From: DASRAA01 sp963814165 | GTDB taxonomy: Bacteria > Acidobacteriota > Terriglobia > Terriglobales > Acidobacteriaceae | Length of the DNA stretch: 64,000 bases | Assembly (NCBI GenBank): GCA_963814165.1 | Contig: CAWFBW010000002.1 | Location: 62,001-126,000, forward strand | Direction: 5' to 3' | Shown: positions 37,029 through 45,685 of the stretch, piece after piece | Numbering within the stretch: the first letter of the stretch is position 1 | Layout: every line of letters begins with the position of its first letter | Notes under the pieces: model-generated | The model's input: only the letters and a program-made list of their open reading frames with translations | Database searches by the model: none | What the model was told of the DNA's origin: nothing | Program-made: the position numbers and the translations under genes

Positions 37029-39192
37029 ATGCCAATCAGCATTCGGATCTACCGCTCGCTTTTGCCCCTGGTCCTGCTCGCCCTCACCGCCGGCGGGCTT
37101 TCCCAGCCGGCCTCGCCCGCTCATATCACCGGCTTCACCCCGAAGGGCGCTGACGCCGAAACCAAGCTCGAAACGCAGTTCAAGTCGGCGATTTCGACGG
37201 ATCGCATTCGCGACTACCACCGTTACTTCACTTCCGTGCCCCATCCCGCCGGCACCAAGGCCGACTACGAGGTCGCCCAGCACATCGCCGACGAATGGAA
37301 GAAGCAGGGCCTGGAAGACGTGGTCATCCGCCAGTACGACGTGCTGGGAACGCGGCCGGTCTCGACCATGCTGGAGATGGTGGCTCCGAAGAAGTACACG
37401 GCCGTCTTGCGCGAACAGCCTTATAAGGTCGATCCCGACACCGCCAACCCCGAGGTTTCGTCGGCCTGGATCGGCTTCTCGAGCAGCGGCGAAGTGACAG
37501 CACCGGTGGTGTACGCCCACAGCGGTAACCCCGAGGACTACGAACTTTTGCGTAAGCAGGGCATCGACGTCAAGGGCAAGATCGTTCTGGTGCGCTACTC
37601 GAACCCGTATAGCTACCGCGGGTTCAAGGCCCTCACCGCGCAGCGCATGGGCGCCGCCGCGTTGCTCATCTACTCCGATCCCGCGGAAGACGGCTACAAG
37701 AAAGGCAAGGTCTTCCCCGACGGCCCGTGGGGCCCGGAGTCGCACATCCAGCGCGGCGCCATCACGTATGACTTCATGGTTCCGGGCGATCCGCTGACGC
37801 CGGGATGGGCTTCATTGCCTGGTGCCAAGCGAATCCCCGAGAGCGAAGCTGTCTCTCTGCCGCACATCATTGCATTGCCGCTGTCGTGGCACGATGCGCA
37901 GCCGCTGCTGGAAAACATGGACGGCCCGGTCGCGCCGAAAGACTGGCAGGGCGGGCTGCCGATTACTTACCGCTTGGCTGGTTCGGTCACAGCGCATCTC
38001 AAGGTCGAGATGGACAACTCCACCCAGCCGTACTACGTGGTCGAGGCGCGCATCAAAGGCAGCGAACTTCCCGACGAATGGGTGCTGCTGGGCAATCATC
38101 ATGACGCGTGGGTGTACGGCGGGGTGGATCCCTCGAGCGGAACCGCTTCGATGATGGAGATGACCCGCCAGTTCGGCGCGATGCTGGAGCAAGGCGCGCG
38201 CCCACGTCGCACGCTGGTCTTCGCCAGTTGGGACGGGGAGGAAATCGGACTCACGGGTTCGACCGAGTGGGGCGAGCAGTTCTCCGACGAGCTACGCTCC
38301 AAGCTGGTCGCCTATCTCAACGTGGATTCGTCTGCCGCGGGCCCGATTTTTCACGGCGGCGCTTCGGGCTCGCTCGCGCCGATGCTGGTAGAGACCACGA
38401 AATCGATCGCCAATCCCGATGGCGGCACGCTGCACGACGCATGGCTGAAGTCAACAGCGGTCGAGAGGAAAGAGGATCACGACAGCCAGCCGGTCAGCGA
38501 CGCCAATGTGGTCAACACCCGCATCGGCAGCGGGTCGGACCATACGGTCTTCTTGAATTTCCTGGGCCGTCCTGTCATTACGCTGGAATTCGACGGCCCC
38601 TACGGCGTGTATCACTCCGTGTATGACGACTACTACTGGATGAACCAATTCGGCGACCCTGGCTACAAATACCACGCGGCCATGTCGCAGCTTTGGGGAG
38701 TCACCGCCCTGCGCCTCGCTCAGGCCGAGATACTGCCGCTGGATTTTCAGTTCTATGGCGACACCATCAACCAGTTTCTCAGCGAGTTGGAAAAGAACAA
38801 ACAGTACGACGCAGCAAAGCTGACTCTCGCCGCGGCGCACGAAGCCGCGAAACAACTCGCAGAGGCATCGGCGGACGCGCAGCAAGTTGCTTCAGCCTGC
38901 TGTTGCGTCGGGCAAACTTACTGCGGCGCAAGCAGCTTCGATCAATCAGCTGCTGATGAAAGGCGAAGCCAACTTCATCCTTCCGGAGGGCATTCCCGGA
39001 CGCCCATGGTTCAAGCACATTCTTTACAGCGCCCGGTACACCTACGCACATCTCGAACTTCCCGCCATCACCGAGGCCGTCGAATCCGGCAACTGGCCCG
39101 AAGCGCAGCACCAGACCGAAGTCCTGGTAAAAGCCCTCAACGCCGAGACTGCCCAGATGCGGCAGATCGGCAATCTATTGCAATCGAAATGA
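37029..39192 (+). CDS. secreted M28 peptidase (glutamate carboxypeptidase II-like), one frameshift
   Basis: A signal peptide, a protease-associated domain (about 110-250, including GKIVLVRYSNPYSYRG and AAALLIYSDP) and a di-zinc M28 catalytic domain give the PSMA-like architecture. Metal and catalytic residues lie in LGNHHDAWVYGGVDPSSGTA, SWDGEEIGLTGS, LNVDSSAAG and SGSDHTVFLNFLG. The TfR-like dimerisation domain is broken near 38884: removing one A from CAGCAAG restores a frame that runs to 39192. It should release C-terminal Glu/Asp or act on small peptides outside the cytoplasm. The frameshift looks like an indel error. Confidence 0.88.
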
Positions 39193-39286
39193 CCCTCGCC
39201 CGAGGCGTAAACTGTGGGGCGAATCATCTTTCGGGAGATGCCACGTCACGGCATGCGCCCGATTCATAGTCCGAAGGAGACCTGAT

Positions 39287-39943
39287 ATGAAAATCGCAAT
39301 CCGCAATTTCTGGTTTGTGTTAGCGGGTGCCCTGCTGGTTCAAGTGGCAGCGGCCCAGGTTGTTCCGCATTTTTCGCCATTCAGCGCTGACATGCAAATG
39401 ACGTCGACTCGCCCGCAAGCGGGAATGCAGGATTCCACCGGTAAGATCTATGTCGGCAGCGGGCACATGCGCCTCGACATGTCTTCCCAAGGTCACGACA
39501 TGGCGATGATCACCGACTTCGCCACCAAGACCACCGACATGCTGATGGTCCAGCAGAAAATGTATATCGAGCACAAAGCGGGCCAGATGCAGGGACGCGG
39601 CCCCGGCAGCAATGCCACTCGCGACATGCACCCCTACGATCCCGAGAACCCCTGCGCCAATCAGCCTGACATTACCTGCAAGAAGATCGGCGTGGAGACG
39701 GTCAGCGGCCGCACCTGCGATCACTGGGAAATCACCGACAAGCAGGGCAAGGTTTCCAATGTCTGGATCGACCAGAAGCTGCACTTTCCCGTAAAAGCGA
39801 CCACTCCGGACTCGACCATTTTGCTCAGCAACATTAAGGAAGGCGAGCCCGAGGCCAGCCTGTTCCAGATTCCTGCGGACTACCGCAAGATGGACATGGG
39901 AGGCATGATGCCTCCGGGGATGGGCGGTCCGCCGCACCAGTAG
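39287..39943 (+). CDS. secreted DUF4412-type protein
   Basis: A signal peptide (ending AAAQ) is followed by a single beta-rich domain of the outer-membrane-lipoprotein-like type: a methionine-rich body (GHMRLDMSSQGHDMAMITDF), a conserved Cys pair in NPCANQPDITCKKIG, and DHWEITDKQGKVSNVWIDQKL, a DUF4412 pattern. A Met/Gly/Pro-rich tail (DMGGMMPPGMGGPP) may bind metal or be disordered. AAGGAG precedes the ATG. Exact role unknown. Confidence 0.7.
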   Translation: MKIAIRNFWFVLAGALLVQVAAAQVVPHFSPFSADMQMTSTRPQAGMQDSTGKIYVGSGHMRLDMSSQGHDMAMITDFATKTTDMLMVQQKMYIEHKAGQMQGRGPGSNATRDMHPYDPENPCANQPDITCKKIGVETVSGRTCDHWEITDKQGKVSNVWIDQKLHFPVKATTPDSTILLSNIKEGEPEASLFQIPADYRKMDMGGMMPPGMGGPPHQ

Positions 39944-40204
39944 TCTGCCCGAGCACACTCGCTGTCGGGTGTCGGCATTGAACGAGCCAGGTCCGATACG
40001 GCCTGGATCGCTCCAGTTTTGGCACGAATCGAAGTTAAATATTCCCGGTTTGGCACCCTTAGGTGGCAGTAGTGCTTGATTAGTGTGGAAAATCGAAAAT
40101 AACCATACATTGTGAGGCGAATTCGAGTATGCTGTGAGGCGCTGGGACTACCCTTAAGTTGTAGGCCGAACAGCTTCGTCCCAGGAGAAACGAGAGGAAC
40201 GCCA

Positions 40205-40921
40205 ATGACCGCCAAACGTGTGCTGACTCTGACCCTTCTGGTTCTTTCCCTGAGTGCCCTGAGCTTCGCGGCCCTCATCACTCCCACTAGCGCCAATCTG
40301 GATATGGTTGCTAGTTCCAACGCTGGATGCGGCACGGTAACCGATACCGGAACCGATTCGTGGGCAGGAACTCCCACGCTCCTGATGGCCTCCGCTGACG
40401 CGATTGCGACATGCGCCGGACCCCGCGGTGTGGAAACAAGAGGAGCCGTGGGCGCCAATTGGAATAGCCCCAAACAAGGCATCATCAAGTTCAACAACAT
40501 TGGATGGAGAACGAGAAACGTCTCCAGCGGCTTTGCCGACGCCACCGGGGGTGTCGACTTCAGCTATACCTTCACTCCCAACCAGGATATTTGGTTCCGG
40601 TTGAACTATGACATCACAGGGGGAGGCGACTTGGGCGGCTTCGGGCTCAATGGCTTCTATGTAACCCTGACTGACTTCAACCCTTTGGACCTTAATACCT
40701 CGGGGTCCTTGACTTGGCTGCTGCTGTCGGGCAACTCCTACACTTTGAGCATCGAAAATGGGGCCAACATTTCTGGTGCCTTGGGTACCATCACCGAATC
40801 CATGGATGCCAGGTTCGATTTCAATGCCCGTGCAGTGGTTCCGGAACCCTCCAGCCTGCTGATGCTGGGCAGCGGTGTTCTGGCGCTGGCAGGGACGCTC
40901 CGCAAGAAGCTGCTCGGCTAG
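40205..40921 (+). CDS. PEP-CTERM sorting-domain protein
   Basis: A signal peptide (VLTLTLLVLSLSALSFA) and a beta-rich body lead to the C-terminal signal VPEPSSLLMLGSGVLALAG followed by RKK: the PEP motif, one membrane span and a basic tail recognised by exosortase. The mature protein is probably exported and anchored or released at the surface. ATG 40205 follows GAGAGGAA; an upstream in-frame start is rejected. No exosortase or EPS genes are nearby. A good terminator follows 20 bp after the stop. Confidence 0.85.
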   Translation: MTAKRVLTLTLLVLSLSALSFAALITPTSANLDMVASSNAGCGTVTDTGTDSWAGTPTLLMASADAIATCAGPRGVETRGAVGANWNSPKQGIIKFNNIGWRTRNVSSGFADATGGVDFSYTFTPNQDIWFRLNYDITGGGDLGGFGLNGFYVTLTDFNPLDLNTSGSLTWLLLSGNSYTLSIENGANISGALGTITESMDARFDFNARAVVPEPSSLLMLGSGVLALAGTLRKKLLG

Positions 40922-40941
40922 ATTATTTCGTCGCATCGCAG

Positions 40942-40970
40942 AGGCCGTCTCGCGCCGGCGGCCTTTTTTT
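40942..40970 (+). terminator. Rho-independent terminator of the PEP-CTERM gene
   Basis: An AGGCCG/CGGCCT stem with GC-rich loop is followed directly by seven T residues, 21 bp after the stop codon. Confidence 0.8.
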
Positions 40971-41154
40971 GTCCTAGCCACCCAAAGGCCTTGGGGCGTC
41001 CAGACGTGCTGCGCCATGCGAGGCCGAGTCCCAAATCGAGAAAAATCGATACCCTAAAGGACTTATCACCGCTTTTTCTCTTGCTACAGAATCGTTTTTG
41101 TTGTTCCATAACGGGTTACTCAATCCGCCGTCGTTGGCCAGCACAGGAGTCACC

Positions 41155-42640
41155 ATGGATCGCAGAAAGTTCCTCGGCGTCTCGGCTACCGGCCTTGCCG
41201 CCACGCTGTTGTCAAAGACTTCCCTTCACGGCTTCCCGCTCCCTTTTGATCAGGACACGAAATTCCAAGCCGACTATCTTCCGTTTGAACCCGGTGTTCC
41301 GCCAGAGTCGTACCAATTTCCCAAGAGTTTTTTGTGGGGATCAGCGACCGCCGCTTACCAGGTGGAAGGCGCATGGCAGGCCGACGGCAAAGGACCCTCT
41401 GTTTGGGACACCTACGCGCACACCGTGGGCAAGATCAAGGGCGCTGCCACCGGCGACATCGCGTGCGACTCCTATCACCTCTACAAGGAAGACATCGCGC
41501 TCTCGAAGTCGCTGAACCTGGGCAGCTATCGCTTTTCCATCAGTTGGCCGCGCATACAAGCGAATGGGACCGGGCCCGCGAATCCGAAGGGACTCGACTA
41601 TTACAAGCGCGTGCTCGACGAGCTGCACAAAGCCAACATTCGTCCGCTGGTCACGATGTACCACTGGGACCTTCCGCAGGCGCTCGAAGACAAAGGTGGC
41701 TGGCCCAACCGCGATACTGCCGGATACTTCGCCGACTACGCCAATATTCTGGTGAAGGAACTGGGCGATCGCGTGAACGCGTGGTGCATCTTCAACGAGC
41801 CCAACATCTTTACTTGGCTGGGGTATGGCATTGGTATTCATGCCCCGGGCCGCACCAACTGGACCGACTTCATGAAGTCCACGCATGTGGTCTTGCTGGC
41901 GCAGGGACACGCGTTCCGCGCCATCAAGGCCGCGACTCCGAAGGCGGAAGCGACTTCGGCGGTTACGATGGCGGATTGCATTCCCCGCTCGAACTCCGAT
42001 GCGGACAAGGCGGCGACGGCGGGCTATGAGGCCTATCGCAACTATTGGTTCCTCGATCCCGCGCTGAAGGGGGAATATCCCAAGCCGCTGGCGACGGACA
42101 AACTGCTGCAATCGATGGACGTGCGATCCGGTGACATGGATATCATCAAGGTGCCGCTGGATTATCTCGCCATCAACTATTACGACCGCGCCATCTGCTT
42201 TGCTGAAACGGGCGCGCCGGCGGGCTTCGAAACGCAACAGGGCGACCAGGGCCCCAAGACCGAGAACGGCTGGGAAGTGTGGCCCGAGGGCTTCTACAAC
42301 CTGATCACGAAGACCAATGCGAAATACAAGCCAAAGGCCATCGAGATTACGGAAAACGGCTGCTCTTACGGCGATGTGCCGGATGAAAAGGGCGTGGTGC
42401 CCGACGATCGGCGGATCGCGTTCTTCCGCGGCTATCTCGGAAGCGTCGCTAAGGCGCACAAGGAAGGCGTGCCGATTCGCGCTTACCACGCCTGGAGTTT
42501 GATGGATAACTATCGAGTGGTCGGAAGGCTACTCGCAGCGCTTTGGATTCGTGTTCGTGGACTTCCGCACGCTGAAACGCACAGTGAAGGAATCGGGCAA
42601 GTGGTACGCCAAGCTAGCGGCGACCGGCAAATTGACTTAG
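41155..42640 (+). CDS. Tat-exported GH1 beta-glucosidase, one frameshift
   Basis: GH1 retaining beta-glucosidase. The N-terminus MDRRKFLGVSATGLAA is a twin-arginine signal, unusual for GH1 enzymes, which are mostly cytoplasmic. FLWGSATAAYQVEGAW, acid/base Glu in CIFNEPN and nucleophile Glu in IEITENG are present. The frame breaks near 42513: dropping one C in TATCGAG gives DNYEWSEGYSQRFG, the glucose-binding Trp-Glu-Trp region, and runs to a TAG at 42640. The ATG at 41155 follows AGGAG. A strong terminator follows. Confidence 0.9.
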
Positions 42641-42657
42641 ACCTCCTGAATGGTTCC

Positions 42658-42688
42658 CGCCCCTCGCCGCATGCGAGGGGCGTTTTTT
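42658..42688 (+). terminator. Rho-independent terminator of the GH1 gene
   Basis: A perfect 10-bp stem (CGCCCCTCGC/GCGAGGGGCG) with a 5-nt loop followed by six T residues, 17 bp after the stop. Confidence 0.88.
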
Positions 42689-42702
42689 GCTATGAGAGCG
42701 CT

Positions 42703-43119
42703 TTAGTTCTTCTTCGCGCTTGGCAATTTCAGCAGCCGCAGTTTCGGAACTCGCGAGAAGTGCTCGACATCCGCGGTCACGAGCACGTTATGGTGTCCGG
42801 TGAGCGCCGCCGCGAAGGCATCCGCGTAGGGCAGGTTGTATTGGGCTTTGAGTTTCGCCGCGCGCACTGCGTCGTCGGGGGTGACAGCAATCAGGGCCAG
42901 CGGGGCCTTCTTCAGCGTCTCAGCCATCGCTGCTTCGGTACTGCTGATACCGATCCGCTTGACCAGACCGTAGTAGACTTCGCCCCAATTAACCGGCGAC
43001 ATGATGATGGACGTGCCACTCGCCACAGCCTGTCTGAACACGTCGGTCACCAGCGGCGCGCCCTCGCCCCTCGACAGAAAACGAAATAACGCGCTCGCGT
43101 CCAGCACGTGCGTTCTCAC
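42703..43119 (-). CDS. PIN-domain toxin (VapC family)
   Basis: PIN-fold RNase of a type II toxin-antitoxin pair. The acidic active site is visible as VLDASALF (Asp7), a central Glu in NWGEVYYGL, and the Asp pair in LPYADAFAAAL and VTADVEHF. Its ATG overlaps the stop of the AbrB-type antitoxin gene (ATGA), the usual antitoxin-then-toxin order. Likely target is tRNA or mRNA, unknown here. Confidence 0.88.
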   Translation of the reverse strand: MRTHVLDASALFRFLSRGEGAPLVTDVFRQAVASGTSIIMSPVNWGEVYYGLVKRIGISSTEAAMAETLKKAPLALIAVTPDDAVRAAKLKAQYNLPYADAFAAALTGHHNVLVTADVEHFSRVPKLRLLKLPSAKKN

Positions 43120-43346
43120 TCAAACTCCCGATCGGGTTCCTTCTCAAGGTCCGGCGGCAGCCCAAGCCCCGCCACAATGCCACACAAACGTTCAATGTCC
43201 TCGAATTGTTTGGGATAGATCGCGATCCCTCCCTTGATCCGCTCAAAGCGCACCCGCGTGCCCTTGCCGATTCTCAAATCGCGCCGCAGCTTGGCAGGTA
43301 TCACCAACTGCCCCTTCGACGTGACCGTGCCTTCCAGATTTCTCAT
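43116..43346 (-). CDS. AbrB/VapB-type antitoxin
   Basis: A SpoVT-AbrB swapped-hairpin DNA-binding domain at the N-terminus (GTVTSKGQLVIPAKLRRDLRI, RVRFERIKGGIAIYP) followed by an acidic tail that should neutralise the downstream PIN toxin. No ribosome site precedes the ATG; a TAAAAT element about 10 bp upstream suggests a leaderless transcript. An inverted repeat touching the start codon (43347-43375) is the likely autoregulatory operator. Confidence 0.88.
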   Translation of the reverse strand: MRNLEGTVTSKGQLVIPAKLRRDLRIGKGTRVRFERIKGGIAIYPKQFEDIERLCGIVAGLGLPPDLEKEPDREFE

Positions 43347-43375
43347 GTCTTACATTTTAGCATAATACGTAAGAC
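43347..43375. promoter_or_regulatory. inverted repeat/operator at the antitoxin start
   Basis: GTCTTAC and GTAAGAC arms are separated by 15 bp and lie immediately upstream of the antitoxin ATG on the minus strand, covering a TAAAAT -10-like element. This fits toxin-antitoxin autorepression. Confidence 0.6.
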
Positions 43376-43376
43376 G

Positions 43377-43643
43377 CTACGCCTCGCGCAGCCGTCCCGA
43401 CGCATACTTGTGCAACAGGCTGGCAATCAGAGTCTGATACGGCAGGCCTTCTTCAACTGCCCGTTTCTGGATCGCTTCCAGGTCTTTGCTCGAGATGCGA
43501 ATATTGACGCGACGGTCCTTGCGGAACGTAGCTTTGGCGTAGCCTACGTAAGGGTTGCGCTTGGCTCCCTTGACCGATTTCCATTCGCCGCTTTCCACGG
43601 ATTCGAGGATTCCGCGTTCTTCCTGGTCAAGTTTCATCGTCAT
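43377..43643 (-). CDS. CopG/BrnA-type antitoxin
   Basis: A short protein whose C-terminal half is a ribbon-helix-helix domain (RRVNIRISSKDLEAIQKRAVEEGLPYQTLIASLLHKY) and whose N-terminal acidic half (LDQEERGILESVESGEW) would bind the toxin. It lies directly downstream of the BrnT-like toxin and overlaps its stop, the brnT-then-brnA order known for this family. ATG at 43643 or 43637. Confidence 0.85.
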   Translation of the reverse strand: MTMKLDQEERGILESVESGEWKSVKGAKRNPYVGYAKATFRKDRRVNIRISSKDLEAIQKRAVEEGLPYQTLIASLLHKYASGRLREA

Positions 43644-43920
43644 CGGCCTCCTTGCCGAGGTACTGCGCCGTCGCCTTTCGGCTTGGGATGATTGTCTTGA
43701 GAAACACCACCCGGTGGTCCTCGACGAACGGCACCAGATAAACGTAATCGTCGCGCCGGACGACAAAGATACGTTGTCCGCGGTAGCGTTGCTGGTTGGG
43801 ATGCTCCAAGACATCGAGCAGGTCCCCCTTGGCAATCAGGAAGACGATTTCTTCAAACCCAATGCCGCGTTCCGCCTTTAGCTTTTCGTTCTTCGGCTCG
43901 TCCCAGGTGATGTATTTCAA
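43627..43920 (-). CDS. BrnT-family toxin
   Basis: A 97-residue RelE-like ribonuclease of the BrnT (DUF497) family: ITWDEPKNEKLKAERGIGFEEIV at the front, HPNQQRYRGQRIFVVRRDD in the middle and a C-terminal SRKATAQYLGKEADD. BrnT toxins block translation by RNA cleavage and are neutralised by BrnA. The start is TTG at 43920. A second toxin-antitoxin pair (VapBC type) lies 280 bp downstream, so two different systems sit back to back. Confidence 0.88.
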   Translation of the reverse strand: MKYITWDEPKNEKLKAERGIGFEEIVFLIAKGDLLDVLEHPNQQRYRGQRIFVVRRDDYVYLVPFVEDHRVVFLKTIIPSRKATAQYLGKEADDDET

Positions 43921-44092
43921 GGATGAAGATTATCACAATGTGTGCCTTTTGTGTGTACGCGGCGCGGGCGACCGGCCGGCGAGTTCGGCCCCCCGTGCAA
44001 TTGCCTGAGCCCTTTGCACATCTCCCCTGTGACCCCCGTCCTACCCAACCCTCCGCACCCGCGCTACTCTTGCCTCAGAGAGAGGTCCTACC

Positions 44093-44452
44093 ATGTCTGA
44101 CTCCGCTTTCAAGTTCTCGTTCGATGCCATCTACTATCACGTCAAAAATATCGACAAGGCCGTCGCCTTCTACCGCGATGTGCTGGGTTTTCCGCTGAAG
44201 TCGCGCGATTACGTCGCCCGCTTCGATGTGGACGGAGTGCTCTTCGAACTTGTCCCCGCGAATGAGCGCCAAACCATTGCGGGCCCCGGCAATGCGCGGC
44301 TCAGCCTGAGCGTCCCAGACATTCAGGCCGCGGTCACTCATCTCGCTTCAAAAGGCGTCAAGGCATCGCCCCCCAAACAGGAAGTCGGCGGGATGCTCTC
44401 GCTGTTTTGCGATCCGGACGGCAACGAGCTTTGCCTGTGGCAAAGCTCGTAG
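44093..44452 (+). CDS. VOC-family (glyoxalase/dioxygenase-like) protein
   Basis: A single vicinal-oxygen-chelate domain: FDAIYYHVKNIDKAVAFYRDVLGF opens the fold with a metal-ligand His, FELVPANE and the C-terminal DPDGNELCLWQ close it. Such proteins are glyoxalases, bleomycin-resistance proteins or isomerases; no residue here decides between them. AGAGAGGT precedes the ATG. Confidence 0.82.
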   Translation: MSDSAFKFSFDAIYYHVKNIDKAVAFYRDVLGFPLKSRDYVARFDVDGVLFELVPANERQTIAGPGNARLSLSVPDIQAAVTHLASKGVKASPPKQEVGGMLSLFCDPDGNELCLWQSS

Positions 44453-44684
44453 GTTGGGTAGCTCGTCAATACACTTTCGCCAGTCGGCAGCCAACCGCTC
44501 AAGTCGCGGCATGTCCCGTCCTTTTCGTCGTGGCAATGCGCTCAGCTTATAATGGGGCAAATCACAGGCGAGATGAACTGGGTAGGTTCGAGCCTCTCTC
44601 TGCCGGACTGGAAATTCATTGCATCAAGAAATGCCGACTACAGATTGCGCCACTGTGTCTTTTCCCAAGTCTGCGGCGCGCGCC

Positions 44685-45428
44685 ATGAAGGTTGCTGTCC
44701 TCTCATTCGCTTTGACCTGCTCCGGCCTAGCTCAGCAGACCGACCCCTCCGCCAAACCGCCTGATGCGCCATCGGCTACGACGCAGACTCAGCAGGAGCA
44801 CACCGCGCTGCTGGCAACGAAGTCGTTCTTCTTCCCCAACCTTGCGGTCAATAACAAGCCGCTCACGGTGAAGGAGAAGTTTACCCTCGGTGTCACCAAC
44901 ACGGTCTCGGGTTTCAACATTCTCGGCACGGCCGCGGGAGCCGGCATCAGCCAGGCGCGCGACACTTACCCCGGCTACGGCCAGGGCGCCGAAGGATACT
45001 TCAAACGCTGGGGAGCAGCGATGGCGTTCTCTGCGTCCAGCAACATGATCGGGACCTTTGCTATCGCCTCGATGCTGCACGAAGACCCGCGCTACTTCGT
45101 ACAGGGCTCCGGCAAATTCGGACAATCGGTGAAATATGCTGTCAGCCGCGTGGTCGTGTGCCGCATGGATGACGGTACGACGGGCGTCAACTGGGCTGGC
45201 ATTCTGGGCCCGCTCGGTGCTGCAGGGGTACAGAATACTTATCTGCCCGAAGCCGATCGAACGGTCGGGACCACCTTTGAGAATTATGCCATTGCACTTG
45301 GAATCACCGCCGGCACGAATGCCCTGAGGGAGTACTGGCCGGTGATCGCGAAACGGTTGCGACTGCCCACAGGCCAGCCTGCTTCTACGCCCACTTCCGC
45401 TGGCAAGTCATCGTCGTCCCACTGGTAA
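44685..45428 (+). CDS. hypothetical secreted/membrane-associated protein
   Basis: A signal peptide (MKVAVLSFALTCSGLAQ) leads to about 230 residues with two amphipathic or hydrophobic stretches (SGFNILGTAAGAGISQA, AMAFSASSNMIGTFAIASML) and GLY/ALA-rich turns; LHEDPRYF and NTYLPEADRTVG are conserved-looking. This pattern recurs in acidobacterial proteins of unknown function. In-frame starts at 44619 and 44631 exist; the signal peptide argues for 44685, but no clear ribosome site precedes any of them. Confidence 0.65.
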   Translation: MKVAVLSFALTCSGLAQQTDPSAKPPDAPSATTQTQQEHTALLATKSFFFPNLAVNNKPLTVKEKFTLGVTNTVSGFNILGTAAGAGISQARDTYPGYGQGAEGYFKRWGAAMAFSASSNMIGTFAIASMLHEDPRYFVQGSGKFGQSVKYAVSRVVVCRMDDGTTGVNWAGILGPLGAAGVQNTYLPEADRTVGTTFENYAIALGITAGTNALREYWPVIAKRLRLPTGQPASTPTSAGKSSSSHW

Positions 45429-45685
45429 AGGCTCTAGTACGGGCAGTCGCCGCGCGGCTAACCAGTCTCCATAAAGACCCGAAACACACTTGCCTTTTCA
45501 ATAAGATAGCCTATCGGTTTCCCTACCGTTCGATGTCCCATTTAACCGCTAAAGTGCCATTTCTACCCGTTTGGTCTAACTTCGTTGGCCGCCCCCCGCA
45601 AGCCCGATAGTCTGTAATTGTCGCAAGATGTGCCGAGCGCCTGGAGACGGGTGAGGGCACAGGACTATTTCTCATCGAGGCGTAA

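Noticed and set aside
44348..44560. Minus-strand 70-codon frame next to the VOC gene
   Set aside because: It runs antisense into the VOC gene and has no ribosome site or recognisable family.
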